Positions 17,568-25,146 of a stretch of 64,000 nt of DNA are shown here, in pieces. The notes under the pieces were generated by a model. It did no database searches. It saw nothing but the letters and a program-made list of their open reading frames with translations, and had not been told where the DNA came from. The stretch spans positions 6,519 to 70,518 of the forward strand of contig JBKBMG010000027.1 of NCBI GenBank assembly GCA_046295975.1, in the 5' to 3' direction. How positions within the stretch are numbered: the stretch's first letter is position 1; each line of letters starts with the position of its first letter. The position numbers were made by a program, and so were the translations under genes. The DNA comes from UBA2357 sp046295975. GTDB lineage: Bacteria; Pseudomonadota; Gammaproteobacteria; Burkholderiales; Rhodocyclaceae.

Positions 17568-18502
17568 GCCCACTCCTCGTTCCTTGCCAGCGCCTCCTCG
17601 AGGCTCGCCGCATCATGTAACGCGCCGCACTCCACATCCTTGGCGATGCGCTTGTTCATGCCTGCCAGAACCTTGCCTGGACCGCACTCCAGTATCGCCG
17701 ACACTCCGGTGCGGGTCATCGCCTCGACCGATTCGATCCAGCGCACCGGCGAGAACGCCTGGCGCACCAGCGCATCGCGGATGGCCTCGGGCGACTGCGC
17801 CGTGACCACATCGACGTTGTTGAGCACCCCGATCTCCGGTGCGCGCAATTCCAGCCCCGCCAGGCGCTCCGCCAGACGATCGGCCGCGGGACGCATCAGC
17901 GCACAATGAAAGGGGGCGCTGACCGGCAGCAACATGGCACGTTTTGCGCCGCGCACTTTCGCCGCCTCGATGGCGCGCTCGACCGCCGCCTTGGCACCTG
18001 CAATGACGATCTGGCCGGGTGCGTTCAGATTCGCAGCCTCGACCACCTCGCCCTGCGCGGCCTGCGCACATGCCTCCCCTACCACCTCGACGTCGAGCCC
18101 GAGCAGCGCCGCCATCGCCCCTTCGCCCGCCGGCACGGCCTCCTGCATTGCCTGCGCGCGAAAACGCACCAGCGGCACGGCGTCGCGAAAGGCCAGAGCG
18201 CCAGCCGCGACCAGCGCCGAGTACTCACCAAGACTATGCCCGGCGACCAGATCGGGCGCCGATCCGCCGGCTGCGCGCCATGCACGGTAGACAGCAACCC
18301 CTGCGGTAAGCATCAGCGGCTGGGTATTGACCGTCAGCGCCAGCCGCTCGGCGGGGCCGTCGGCGACCATCTGCCAGAGATCCTCGCCGAGCGCCTCGGA
18401 GGCTTCGGCGAACGTGTCACGAATGACCGGATTGTCGCCATAGACCGACATCATGCCGACCGACTGCGACCCTTGTCCGGGGAATACGAAAGCAAAACTC
18501 AT
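17564..18502 (-). CDS. fabD: Malonyl-CoA:ACP transacylase
   Basis: Loads malonate from CoA onto ACP. From the ATG at 18502 (MSFAFVFPGQGSQS) the product has 312 residues with the nucleophile Ser90 in GHSLGEYSA and the catalytic His in SAPFHCALM. The frame stays open 21 codons upstream, into the fabH end, but FabD proteins begin at this FPGQGSQ segment. Downstream it is coupled to fabG by an ATGA overlap. Confidence 0.97.
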   Translation of the reverse strand: MSFAFVFPGQGSQSVGMMSVYGDNPVIRDTFAEASEALGEDLWQMVADGPAERLALTVNTQPLMLTAGVAVYRAWRAAGGSAPDLVAGHSLGEYSALVAAGALAFRDAVPLVRFRAQAMQEAVPAGEGAMAALLGLDVEVVGEACAQAAQGEVVEAANLNAPGQIVIAGAKAAVERAIEAAKVRGAKRAMLLPVSAPFHCALMRPAADRLAERLAGLELRAPEIGVLNNVDVVTAQSPEAIRDALVRQAFSPVRWIESVEAMTRTGVSAILECGPGKVLAGMNKRIAKDVECGALHDAASLEEALARNEEWA

Positions 18503-18561
18503 TGTTCCAGAACTCCCAAATCTCGACATACCCGACTGGAAGACGGGCAAGCAACATGTGC

Positions 18562-19527
18562 TCAATACTCGAGCAGCACCGCGCCCCAGGTGAACCCTCC
18601 ACCGACGCCCTCGAGAATCACACGCTGGCCGCGACGGATGCGCCCGTCGCGCACCGCCAGATCGAACGCCAGCGGAATCGAAGCGGCCGAGGTGTTGCCG
18701 TGCAGGTCCACCGTCGCCACAACCTTCTCCGACGGCAGTCCGAGCCGCTTGGCGGTCGCATTAAGGATGCGCACGTTGGCCTGATGCGGAATCAGCCAGT
18801 CGACCTGATCGGCGTTGATGCCGGCTCGCGCCATCACTTCGAGCGCCACCTCGCCGAGCACCTTCACGGCAAATTTGAATACGGCCTGACCGTCCATGCG
18901 CAGGAATGGATCACCGGTCACCTTGCCCGCCGCCACACTGCCGGGCACGCACAGAATGGCGTGATGCGCCCCGTCGGCATGCAGTGCGGTCTCCAGAATA
19001 CCCGGGCGCTCGGACGCTTCGAGCACGACTGCGCCCGCACCGTCTCCGAAGAGCACGCAAGTGCCACGGTCATTCCAATCGAGGATGCGCGAGAAGACTT
19101 CTGCGCCCACCACCAGCGCCCGCTTGTGACTGCCTGAACGGATGAACTTCTCCGCCACCGTCAAACCATAGACGAAGCCACTGCATACTGCCTGCACATC
19201 GAAGGCTGCCGCGCCGTTGGTAATCCCCAGCCTGCTCTGCAGCAGCGCCGCCGTGCTCGGGAAAATGCAGTCCGGAGTGGATGTCGCGACGATCACCAGA
19301 TCAATATCGTTGGGCGCGAGCCCGGCCGCTTCAAGCGCCCGCTCGCTCGCGAGCCTCGCCATGTCACTGCACCCCAGGTCCGGCGGAGCGAAATGACGGT
19401 TCCGGATACCCGTGCGATCAACAATCCACGAATCCGAGGTATCGATGCCGCGCGCGACCAGATCGTCGTTACTGACGGGCGCTCCGGGCAGATAGCTGCC
19501 AGTTCCAGCGATGCGGGCAAAACTCAT
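18562..19527 (-). CDS. fabH: 3-oxoacyl-[ACP] synthase III
   Basis: Starts fatty-acid chains by condensing acetyl-CoA with malonyl-ACP. The 321-residue product has Cys115 (VQAVCSGFVYG), His in IPHQANVRI and Asn in LHGNTSAAS, the full catalytic triad. The ATG overlaps the plsX stop (ATGA). A 59-base gap precedes fabD. Confidence 0.98.
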   Translation of the reverse strand: MSFARIAGTGSYLPGAPVSNDDLVARGIDTSDSWIVDRTGIRNRHFAPPDLGCSDMARLASERALEAAGLAPNDIDLVIVATSTPDCIFPSTAALLQSRLGITNGAAAFDVQAVCSGFVYGLTVAEKFIRSGSHKRALVVGAEVFSRILDWNDRGTCVLFGDGAGAVVLEASERPGILETALHADGAHHAILCVPGSVAAGKVTGDPFLRMDGQAVFKFAVKVLGEVALEVMARAGINADQVDWLIPHQANVRILNATAKRLGLPSEKVVATVDLHGNTSAASIPLAFDLAVRDGRIRRGQRVILEGVGGGFTWGAVLLEY

Positions 19528-20540
19528 GTTGCGGTTTCCTCCATCGCGGCCATGCGGGTCGCGATCCGGTCGATCAAAGCGTTGGACGCCGCCTCGGCCG
19601 CGCGGTAGATGGCCTGCTCGAACGCGAACTCGTCTGCCGAGCCGTGACTCTTCACCACCACCCCCTTCAGCCCCACCAGCGGCGCGCCATTATAGCGACG
19701 CGGATCCACCCGCTTCTTGAAACGGTTGAGCACCGGCAAGGCCACAACCGCCATCAACTTGCTCAACGGTCCGCGTCCGAACTCTTGACGCAGCATGGTC
19801 GCCAGCATCTGCGCCAGACCTTCCGAGGTCTTCAGCAGCACATTGCCCACAAACCCGTCGCACACGACCACATCCGTCGTGCCCTTGTAAATGTCGTCGC
19901 CCTCGACGTTGCCCTTGAAGTTCAGCCCACTATGGCGAAGCAACTCGGCGGCCTGCTTGACCGCTTCATTGCCCTTGATCTCTTCTTCGCCGATATTGAG
20001 CAAACCGACGGAGGGACGGTCGATATGCTCGATCGCGGCGACCAGCATGGCCCCCATCACCCCGAACTGCAGCAGATGCTCGGGCGTGCAATCGACGTTG
20101 GCGCCAAGATCGAGCACATACGTCTGCCCTTTCTGCGACGGCAGGATGGTCGCGATCGCAGGCCGGTCGATGCCGGGCAGAGTCTTCAGCACGAAGCGGG
20201 AGATGGCCATCAGTGCGCCCGTATTCCCCGCCGACACCGCCGCCTGGGCCGCGCCTTCCTTGACCAGGTCGATGGCGACGCGCATGGACGAATCCTTCTT
20301 GTTGCGCATCGCGTTGGCGGGCGCCTCGTCCATGCCGACCACTTCGGACGCGGCACGAATCGACACCCGTTCGCCGTGGCGCGCACGCACCGCTGCAGCG
20401 ACCGGCTCGAGGACGTCCGGCTTTCCGACCAGTATGACCCGGGCCCCCGGGTGGTGACGAAGGAAGTGATCCGCGGCCGGAACCGTCACCACGGGCCCAT
20501 GATCGCCACCCATGCAATCTATCGCAACGGTGACATCCAT
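19524..20540 (-). CDS. plsX: Phosphate acyltransferase PlsX
   Basis: Peripheral membrane enzyme that turns acyl-ACP into acyl-phosphate for phospholipid synthesis by PlsY. The 338-residue product begins VTVAIDCMGGDHGP and contains SAGNTGALMA and the DGFVGNVLLKTSEG segment, all typical. It lies between rpmF and fabH, the conserved place for this gene. A terminator hairpin separates it from rpmF, so a promoter inside or just after rpmF, or partial read-through, must supply it. Confidence 0.97.
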   Translation of the reverse strand: MDVTVAIDCMGGDHGPVVTVPAADHFLRHHPGARVILVGKPDVLEPVAAAVRARHGERVSIRAASEVVGMDEAPANAMRNKKDSSMRVAIDLVKEGAAQAAVSAGNTGALMAISRFVLKTLPGIDRPAIATILPSQKGQTYVLDLGANVDCTPEHLLQFGVMGAMLVAAIEHIDRPSVGLLNIGEEEIKGNEAVKQAAELLRHSGLNFKGNVEGDDIYKGTTDVVVCDGFVGNVLLKTSEGLAQMLATMLRQEFGRGPLSKLMAVVALPVLNRFKKRVDPRRYNGAPLVGLKGVVVKSHGSADEFAFEQAIYRAAEAASNALIDRIATRMAAMEETAT

Positions 20541-20573
20541 TGGCTACTCGCGTTGTTCATTGAAAGTGGACAC

Positions 20574-20608
20574 AAAAACGGCGCAAGCGCGGGATGCGCT
20601 GCGCCGTT
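20574..20608 (-). terminator. Terminator between rpmF and plsX
   Basis: Minus strand: AACGGCGC paired with GCGCCGTT, with an inner AGCGC/GCGCT stem, one bulged base and a GGGAT-type loop, followed by TTTTTGT. It starts 14 bases after the rpmF stop. It should keep ribosomal-protein output high relative to plsX and the fab genes. Confidence 0.75.
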
Positions 20609-20622
20609 TCCGGACGGACGGA

Positions 20623-20802
20623 TTACTCGCCCTTGGTCTTCACGACCTTCTTGCCACGGTAAAAGCCGTTGGGGCTGATGTGGTGACGCAGATGCACCTC
20701 GCCCGTGGTGGCCTCTACAGCCAGCGGGGGGTTGGTCAGGAAATCGTGGGCACGATGCATGCCACGCTTGGAAGGGGACTTCTTGTTTTGTTGAACGGCC
20801 AT
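20623..20802 (-). CDS. rpmF: Large ribosomal subunit protein bL32
   Basis: A 59-residue basic protein translated from the ATG at 20802, starting MAVQQNKKSPSKRGMHRAHD and ending KKVVKTKGE. The family features NPPLAVEATTGEVHLRHHIS and SPNGFYRGKKV are present. A strong ribosome-binding site (AGGAG) precedes the ATG. It is read with the DUF177 gene just upstream, and a terminator follows. This form lacks the zinc cysteines found in some other bL32 proteins. Confidence 0.97.
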   Translation of the reverse strand: MAVQQNKKSPSKRGMHRAHDFLTNPPLAVEATTGEVHLRHHISPNGFYRGKKVVKTKGE

Positions 20803-20835
20803 ATCACACTCCTAGAACAGTATCTTGCCAATCGG

Positions 20836-21330
20836 TCAATCGGGCTTCTTGAGCCCGGACAACACCGAAAAAGGCGATTCCTTCTCGATTCCGCCCGCGG
20901 GCTGCGGGGGGTCACATACTTCATGGCGCGGAACGATGGGAATCGCGAGCAGAATCTCATCCTCGACCAGGGACAGCACATCCAGGTCTGCCGTGACTTC
21001 GATCGCGTCGCGCTCTTCGTCTTCCAACTCGCCTTCGGGGATCTCGCCCTCGCTGCGCACGAGCAGGAGTGCGGACTCCAGATCGAACGGCCAGGACATA
21101 GGCGTCAGACAGCGCTGACACTGCAAACTCAGCTTTCCGCTTGCGAACACCTTGAGCACCGATCTGCCGTCCGGCCCTACCACACCTTCGACCCGGTACT
21201 GCACCGCCCCCTCACGCCCGACGAGCTGATCAGCCAGCCGCGCGAGCGCTTCGATCGCGACTTCACCGGCAAGACTTCGCCGATCGGCTGCGAACTTGAA
21301 GGCGTCAGGTATTACGCATCGTTGCGACAT
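20836..21330 (-). CDS. yceD: YceD/DUF177 family protein (23S rRNA accumulation protein)
   Basis: A 164-residue protein starting MSQRCVIPDAFKFAADRRSL, typical of the DUF177 family that lies just upstream of rpmF in most bacteria and in E. coli affects 23S rRNA accumulation. Four cysteines are seen overall; the pair in LQCQRCLTPM (CxxC) is the family hallmark. It is transcribed with rpmF. A near-consensus promoter ends only 9 bases before the ATG and no Shine-Dalgarno sequence is visible, suggesting a leaderless mRNA. Confidence 0.9.
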   Translation of the reverse strand: MSQRCVIPDAFKFAADRRSLAGEVAIEALARLADQLVGREGAVQYRVEGVVGPDGRSVLKVFASGKLSLQCQRCLTPMSWPFDLESALLLVRSEGEIPEGELEDEERDAIEVTADLDVLSLVEDEILLAIPIVPRHEVCDPPQPAGGIEKESPFSVLSGLKKPD

Positions 21331-21339
21331 AAGAGGGGA

Positions 21340-21368
21340 ATGATATTATTTTCGGGCATTTCTGTCAA
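21340..21368 (-). promoter_or_regulatory. Consensus promoter of yceD-rpmF
   Basis: Minus strand: TTGACA (21368-21363), 17 bases, TATCAT (21345-21340). The -35 is a perfect match and the -10 matches five of six. The yceD ATG is at 21330, so the expected transcription start, 6-8 bases after the -10, falls at about 21333-21331, next to or on the start codon. Confidence 0.85.
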
Positions 21369-21452
21369 AATCTCTGTTGCCTCACCCCCCGGCGAAACAC
21401 GCCCCACTCCCAGCGAGTCACACCCGCAACGGCTCACTCGAGCCCATCAACC

Positions 21453-22028
21453 ATGAAAGTCATCCTCGCCTCCACCTCAGCCTACCGACGCAGCCTGCTC
21501 GAGCGCCTGCACCTTCCATTCGAGGTCGACCGACCGGAAGCCGACGAAACACCGCTTCCCGGCGAACACCCAGCCGACACCGCCAATCGCCTCGCGGTCG
21601 CCAAGGCACGCGCAGTGGCCGACCGGCACCCGGCGGCACTCGTCATTGGCAGCGACCAGGTTGCTCACCTGGGAGACGAGCAGTTCGGCAAGCCAGGCAA
21701 CCGAGCGCGCGCCATTGCCCAGTTGCAACACATGAGCGGCCAGACGGTGGTCTTCCACACCGCGATCGCGCTGATCAACACGGCGACCGGCTCCATCCGG
21801 CAGGACAGCGTCCCTACCCTGGTACGCTTCCGCACACTCACGTGCGACGAAATCGAGCGCTACGTAGACAAGGAGCAACCCTTCGACTGCGCCGGCAGCG
21901 CCAAGTCCGAGGGACTCGGCATCACCTTGCTCGACGCCCTGTCCGGCGACGACCCTACCGCCCTGATCGGCCTGCCACTGATCGCCCTGTCGCGCATGCT
22001 GCGCGCCGAAGGTGTGGCCTTGCCATGA
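21453..22028 (+). CDS. maf: Maf family nucleotide pyrophosphatase (YceF type)
   Basis: Maf proteins hydrolyse non-canonical nucleoside triphosphates; the YceF group prefers 7-methyl-GTP. The 191-residue product begins MKVILASTSAYRRSLLERL and has the GSDQVAHLGDEQFGKPG and CAGSAKSEGLGITLLDALSGDDPTALIGLPL segments (the longer stretch spans residues 149-179) that mark the family. It is divergent from yceD and overlaps the next gene by four bases (ATGA). Confidence 0.93.
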   Translation: MKVILASTSAYRRSLLERLHLPFEVDRPEADETPLPGEHPADTANRLAVAKARAVADRHPAALVIGSDQVAHLGDEQFGKPGNRARAIAQLQHMSGQTVVFHTAIALINTATGSIRQDSVPTLVRFRTLTCDEIERYVDKEQPFDCAGSAKSEGLGITLLDALSGDDPTALIGLPLIALSRMLRAEGVALP

Positions 22029-22756
22029 GCGCCGAAGCCACCCGCCCGACCGGCGCCTTGATCCTGGTTCCGGTCGCTTTGGGCGACGCGCCGGCATCGC
22101 GGTTTCTACCGGCGGACGCGCGCGCCCTGGTGGCACGCCTGCATCACTTCGTGGTGGAGACCCCCAAGACTGCTCGCGCCCAACTCCGCCACCTGGAACA
22201 TCCCTGCCCGCTGGCCGACCTGCAAATCGCTGCGCTGCCACCGGACGCCAGCAGCGCTGCGCTCGACACCCTGCTCGCACCGGCGCTCACCGGTCACGAC
22301 GTCGGCCTCATGTCCGACGCCGGCTGCCCGGCGATTGCCGATCCCGGTGCCCGGTTGGTGGCACGCGCCCACGCGCTTGGCATCACGGTGCGCCCGTTGG
22401 TGGGCCCTTCGTCCATCCTGCTGGCACTCATGGCCTCCGGACTCAATGGCCAGAGCTTTGCCTTCAGCGGCTATCTGCCGGTACAGGACGGGCCGCGCGA
22501 TGCGGCGATCCGCCAGCTCGAAGAGGAGTCCCGACGCCTCTCGCGCACCCAGATCTTCATCGAGACGCCTTACCGCAACGACCGTCTGTTCGACGCCCTG
22601 ATCAGGGTCTGCAAGCCGGCCACGCGACTGTGCGTCGCCCGCGACCTGACGACCGACGAGGAATGGATCGCCACTCGCAGCATCGCCGAGTGGCGGAAGC
22701 CGCCGCGACCGGAACTCGCCCGCCGGCCGGCGCTCTTTCTCCTGCTGGCGAACTGA
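22025..22756 (+). CDS. SAM-dependent methyltransferase of the tetrapyrrole-methylase fold (RsmI-related)
   Basis: A 243-residue product starting MSAEATRPTGALILVPVALG. It has the RsmI/COG0313-type landmarks GHDVGLMSDAGCPAIADPGA (about 90-109) and VGPSSILLALMASGLNGQSF (about 120-139), followed by ETPYRNDRLFD. RsmI methylates 16S rRNA C1402. This copy is shorter than E. coli RsmI (about 286 residues) and lies beside maf, so it may be the paralogue often found here and not true rsmI; the substrate is unknown. It is coupled to maf by an ATGA overlap. Confidence 0.8.
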   Translation: MSAEATRPTGALILVPVALGDAPASRFLPADARALVARLHHFVVETPKTARAQLRHLEHPCPLADLQIAALPPDASSAALDTLLAPALTGHDVGLMSDAGCPAIADPGARLVARAHALGITVRPLVGPSSILLALMASGLNGQSFAFSGYLPVQDGPRDAAIRQLEEESRRLSRTQIFIETPYRNDRLFDALIRVCKPATRLCVARDLTTDEEWIATRSIAEWRKPPRPELARRPALFLLLAN

Positions 22757-22772
22757 TCGCGGCGCACCCGCG

Positions 22773-23135
22773 TCACCCATCACCCCCCGACGGCAAGCAG
22801 AGATACACGCCCCCGTCATGCTCGACGATTTCGAGGCGATGCAGGCGCGCGCCCTTGCACGGACCCATCGTGCACAGGCCGGACCATGCTTCATAGTGCG
22901 CACCATGCATCGCACAAACCAGGTAGTGTCCGGTCAGATCAAACAGTCGACCGGGCATCCAGTCGAGCTCGATCGGCACGTGGGCGCAGCGGTTCAGGTA
23001 CGCATGAGGCCGGCCGGCATAGCGCACGACGAACGCCGGCTCACCACCACCCGGCCCCGGACACTCGAAGCGCACACACTCTCCGCCCTCGACCAGCGCG
23101 GACGAAGCACAGATCAGGCGCTCGCGGTCAGCCAT
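22773..23135 (-). CDS. Rieske [2Fe-2S] domain protein
   Basis: A 120-residue stand-alone Rieske ferredoxin-like protein. The cluster ligands are seen as CAHVPI (C-x-H, about residues 51-53) and CAMHGAHY (C-x-x-H, about 74-77). There is no membrane segment, so it is probably a soluble electron carrier or a ferredoxin subunit. It overlaps the end of the HAD phosphatase gene by 22 bases and is the last gene of the rluC set. No oxygenase partner is nearby, and the substrate is unknown. Confidence 0.85.
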   Translation of the reverse strand: MADRERLICASSALVEGGECVRFECPGPGGGEPAFVVRYAGRPHAYLNRCAHVPIELDWMPGRLFDLTGHYLVCAMHGAHYEAWSGLCTMGPCKGARLHRLEIVEHDGGVYLCLPSGGDG

Positions 23136-23773
23136 GTCGACAAACCCCGCGGCGTGTCGATGATGGCGAGCGGCGCCTCCGCCTCCAGCGCCGCCCGTGG
23201 ATGCGCGCCGAAGGACACCGCCACGGCAGCGACCCGAGCATTGCGCGCCATCTGCAGATCATGCGTGGTGTCGCCCACCATCAGCGTACGCTCGGGCTGC
23301 ACGCCGAGCTCCTCCATGAGCTCCTCGAGCATTGCCGGATGCGGCTTGGAAAAACACTCGTCGGCACAGCGCGTGGCATGAAAGAACGGAGTCAGGCCAG
23401 TGTTGCCCAACGCACGATCAAGCCCCACCCGGCTCTTGCCCGTGGCCACCGCAAGCATCCTTCCCCGTCTCGCGAGTACCTCGATCATCTCGAACATGCC
23501 CGGAAACAGACCCAGCTCATGGTCGCTTGAAAGGAAGTGGTGGCGGTAGCGCTCGACCATGCGCGGATAGTCATCGGACGACAAAGACGGCACCGCATGC
23601 CGGAGGGCATCCCCCAGTCCGAGCCCGATCACGTAGCGCGCCTGCGCATCGCTGGGCGGCGGTAGCGCCAGGTCATGACAGGCAGCGATGATCGCGCGCA
23701 CGATAGCGCCCGCCGAATCCATCAGCGTGCCGTCCCAGTCGAACACCACCAGTTCGTATTGCCTGGCGGCCAT
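23114..23773 (-). CDS. HAD-superfamily phosphatase (phosphoglycolate-phosphatase-like)
   Basis: From the ATG at 23773 the product has 219 residues: HAD motif I VFDWDGTLMDSAG near residues 9-21, a helical cap, motif II/III lysine (about SKPHP) and motif IV VGDTTHDLQMA. A strong ribosome-binding site (AGGAGG) precedes this ATG; a GTG at 23803 overlapping the rluC stop is possible but weaker. Similar genes beside rluC are often called gph or YfbT-like; the true substrate is not shown by the sequence. Confidence 0.85.
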   Translation of the reverse strand: MAARQYELVVFDWDGTLMDSAGAIVRAIIAACHDLALPPPSDAQARYVIGLGLGDALRHAVPSLSSDDYPRMVERYRHHFLSSDHELGLFPGMFEMIEVLARRGRMLAVATGKSRVGLDRALGNTGLTPFFHATRCADECFSKPHPAMLEELMEELGVQPERTLMVGDTTHDLQMARNARVAAVAVSFGAHPRAALEAEAPLAIIDTPRGLSTWLTASA

Positions 23774-23799
23774 GCCTGCCACCTCCTCGCCTGTACCGC

Positions 23800-24762
23800 T
23801 CACTCGTCACTCCCCCCTTCCCTGTCGTCGAGTCCATCAATATATGTGCGCAACTCCTCGGGCAATGGCGACTCCAGCTCGATCCGCTCGCCGGTGAGCG
23901 GATGCTCGAAGCCGAGTCGGGCCGCATGCAGAAACATGCGCTTGAGCCCCTCGCCCTGGAGGAGCTTGTTCAATGCGAAGTCGCCGTACTTGTCATCTCC
24001 GCACAACGGAAAGCCAAGATGCGCGAGATGCACACGAATCTGATGGGTACGGCCAGTGCGCAGTTCCACCTCGAGCAACGTAAACCGGCGCCACCCCCTG
24101 ACGCGGCGCACAACGCTGTGGGATGGCTTGCCTTCAGGGCTGACCTTGACCCGCCGTTCGCCATCGGGCAACAAGTACTTGAACAACGGCTGCCGGATGT
24201 GCTGAACGGGATTGCGCCACACACCGGAAACCAGTGTGAGATAGCGCTTTTCCATCCGCCCCTCGCGCATCATGTCGTGCAGCACTTTCAACGCCGAGCG
24301 TTTCTTGGCAACGATTAGCAGCCCCGACGTCTCACGATCTATCCGGTGCGCAAGTTCCAGCATGCGAGCTTCCGGCCGCTGCGCGCGCAACTGCTCGATC
24401 ACGCCGAAGCTCACGCCGCTGCCTCCGTGCACCGCCTTGCCGGCCGGCTTGTCGACCACCAGCAGTGCGTCGTCCTCGTAGACCACCGGCAAGGCCCTCC
24501 CGGCCGGCGCCTTCGCGCCAGACGCGGGCTCCGCGACGCGAATCGGCGGAATGCGCACCTCGTCGCCCAGGCGCAACTTGTACGTCTGGCTCACCCGACC
24601 GCCGTTCACCCGCACCTCGCCGCTGCGCAGGATGCGGTACACGTGGCTCTTGGGCACCCCCTTGCACACCCGCATCAGATAGTTGTCGATGCGCTGGCCT
24701 TCGGCCGCCTCGTCGATCACTTCGCGGCGAACCGCAATTGCTTTGCCTTGCGCGGGGATCAT
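23800..24762 (-). CDS. rluC: 23S rRNA pseudouridine synthase (RluC type)
   Basis: Converts uridines of 23S rRNA (955, 2504 and 2580 in E. coli) to pseudouridine. From the ATG at 24762 the product has 320 residues with an N-terminal S4 RNA-binding domain (AEGQRIDNYLMRVCKGVPKS) and the catalytic Asp in AHRIDRETSGLLIV. The frame is open 90 codons further upstream, but that stretch is not homologous. The gene is divergent from rne, the common arrangement. Confidence 0.94.
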   Translation of the reverse strand: MIPAQGKAIAVRREVIDEAAEGQRIDNYLMRVCKGVPKSHVYRILRSGEVRVNGGRVSQTYKLRLGDEVRIPPIRVAEPASGAKAPAGRALPVVYEDDALLVVDKPAGKAVHGGSGVSFGVIEQLRAQRPEARMLELAHRIDRETSGLLIVAKKRSALKVLHDMMREGRMEKRYLTLVSGVWRNPVQHIRQPLFKYLLPDGERRVKVSPEGKPSHSVVRRVRGWRRFTLLEVELRTGRTHQIRVHLAHLGFPLCGDDKYGDFALNKLLQGEGLKRMFLHAARLGFEHPLTGERIELESPLPEELRTYIDGLDDREGGSDE

Positions 24763-25146
24763 GAAATATACTCTGTGACGGCCGATCCGGTTGCGATCCC
24801 ATCCACTCACGCCACAAGGCGGAGCAAGGAGAAGGACATCGAGCCCACAAGCGAGCTCCCGGATCACCAAAACGTGCTCTCGGTGCCTGGAAAGGCAGCG
24901 ATGGTAACGCCAATACAAACTTCGATCCAATGAATCGATTTTAGACGCGCAGCACACATGCAGGATCAAGCGTTCCGGCCCCGGGTGACCCCCAGTGCGG
25001 GAATGCATGAAATGGACCAGCCGACCCATCAAAGCCCGTAACTACCGGATGAAAGAAGCTTTACAAGACCGCTCCTGAATTCGTTAAGCGCGATGGTGCG
25101 CGCCGTTCGTCCTGCCCGTGTGTGTCAGCGCGGGAGAACGACATAA
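24763..25146. other. 384-base rluC-rne divergent intergenic region, including the rne 5' leader
   Basis: Holds both promoters and the leader of rne. In many proteobacteria the rne leader forms hairpins through which RNase E autoregulates. Seen here: an inverted repeat TCGAT/ATCGA spaced by seven bases near 24924-24940, and a GCGCGATGGTGCGCGC hairpin close to the rne start. A weak minus-strand pair TTGATC-18-TCTAAA could serve rluC. I cannot name either promoter with confidence and see no small gene. Confidence 0.5.
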
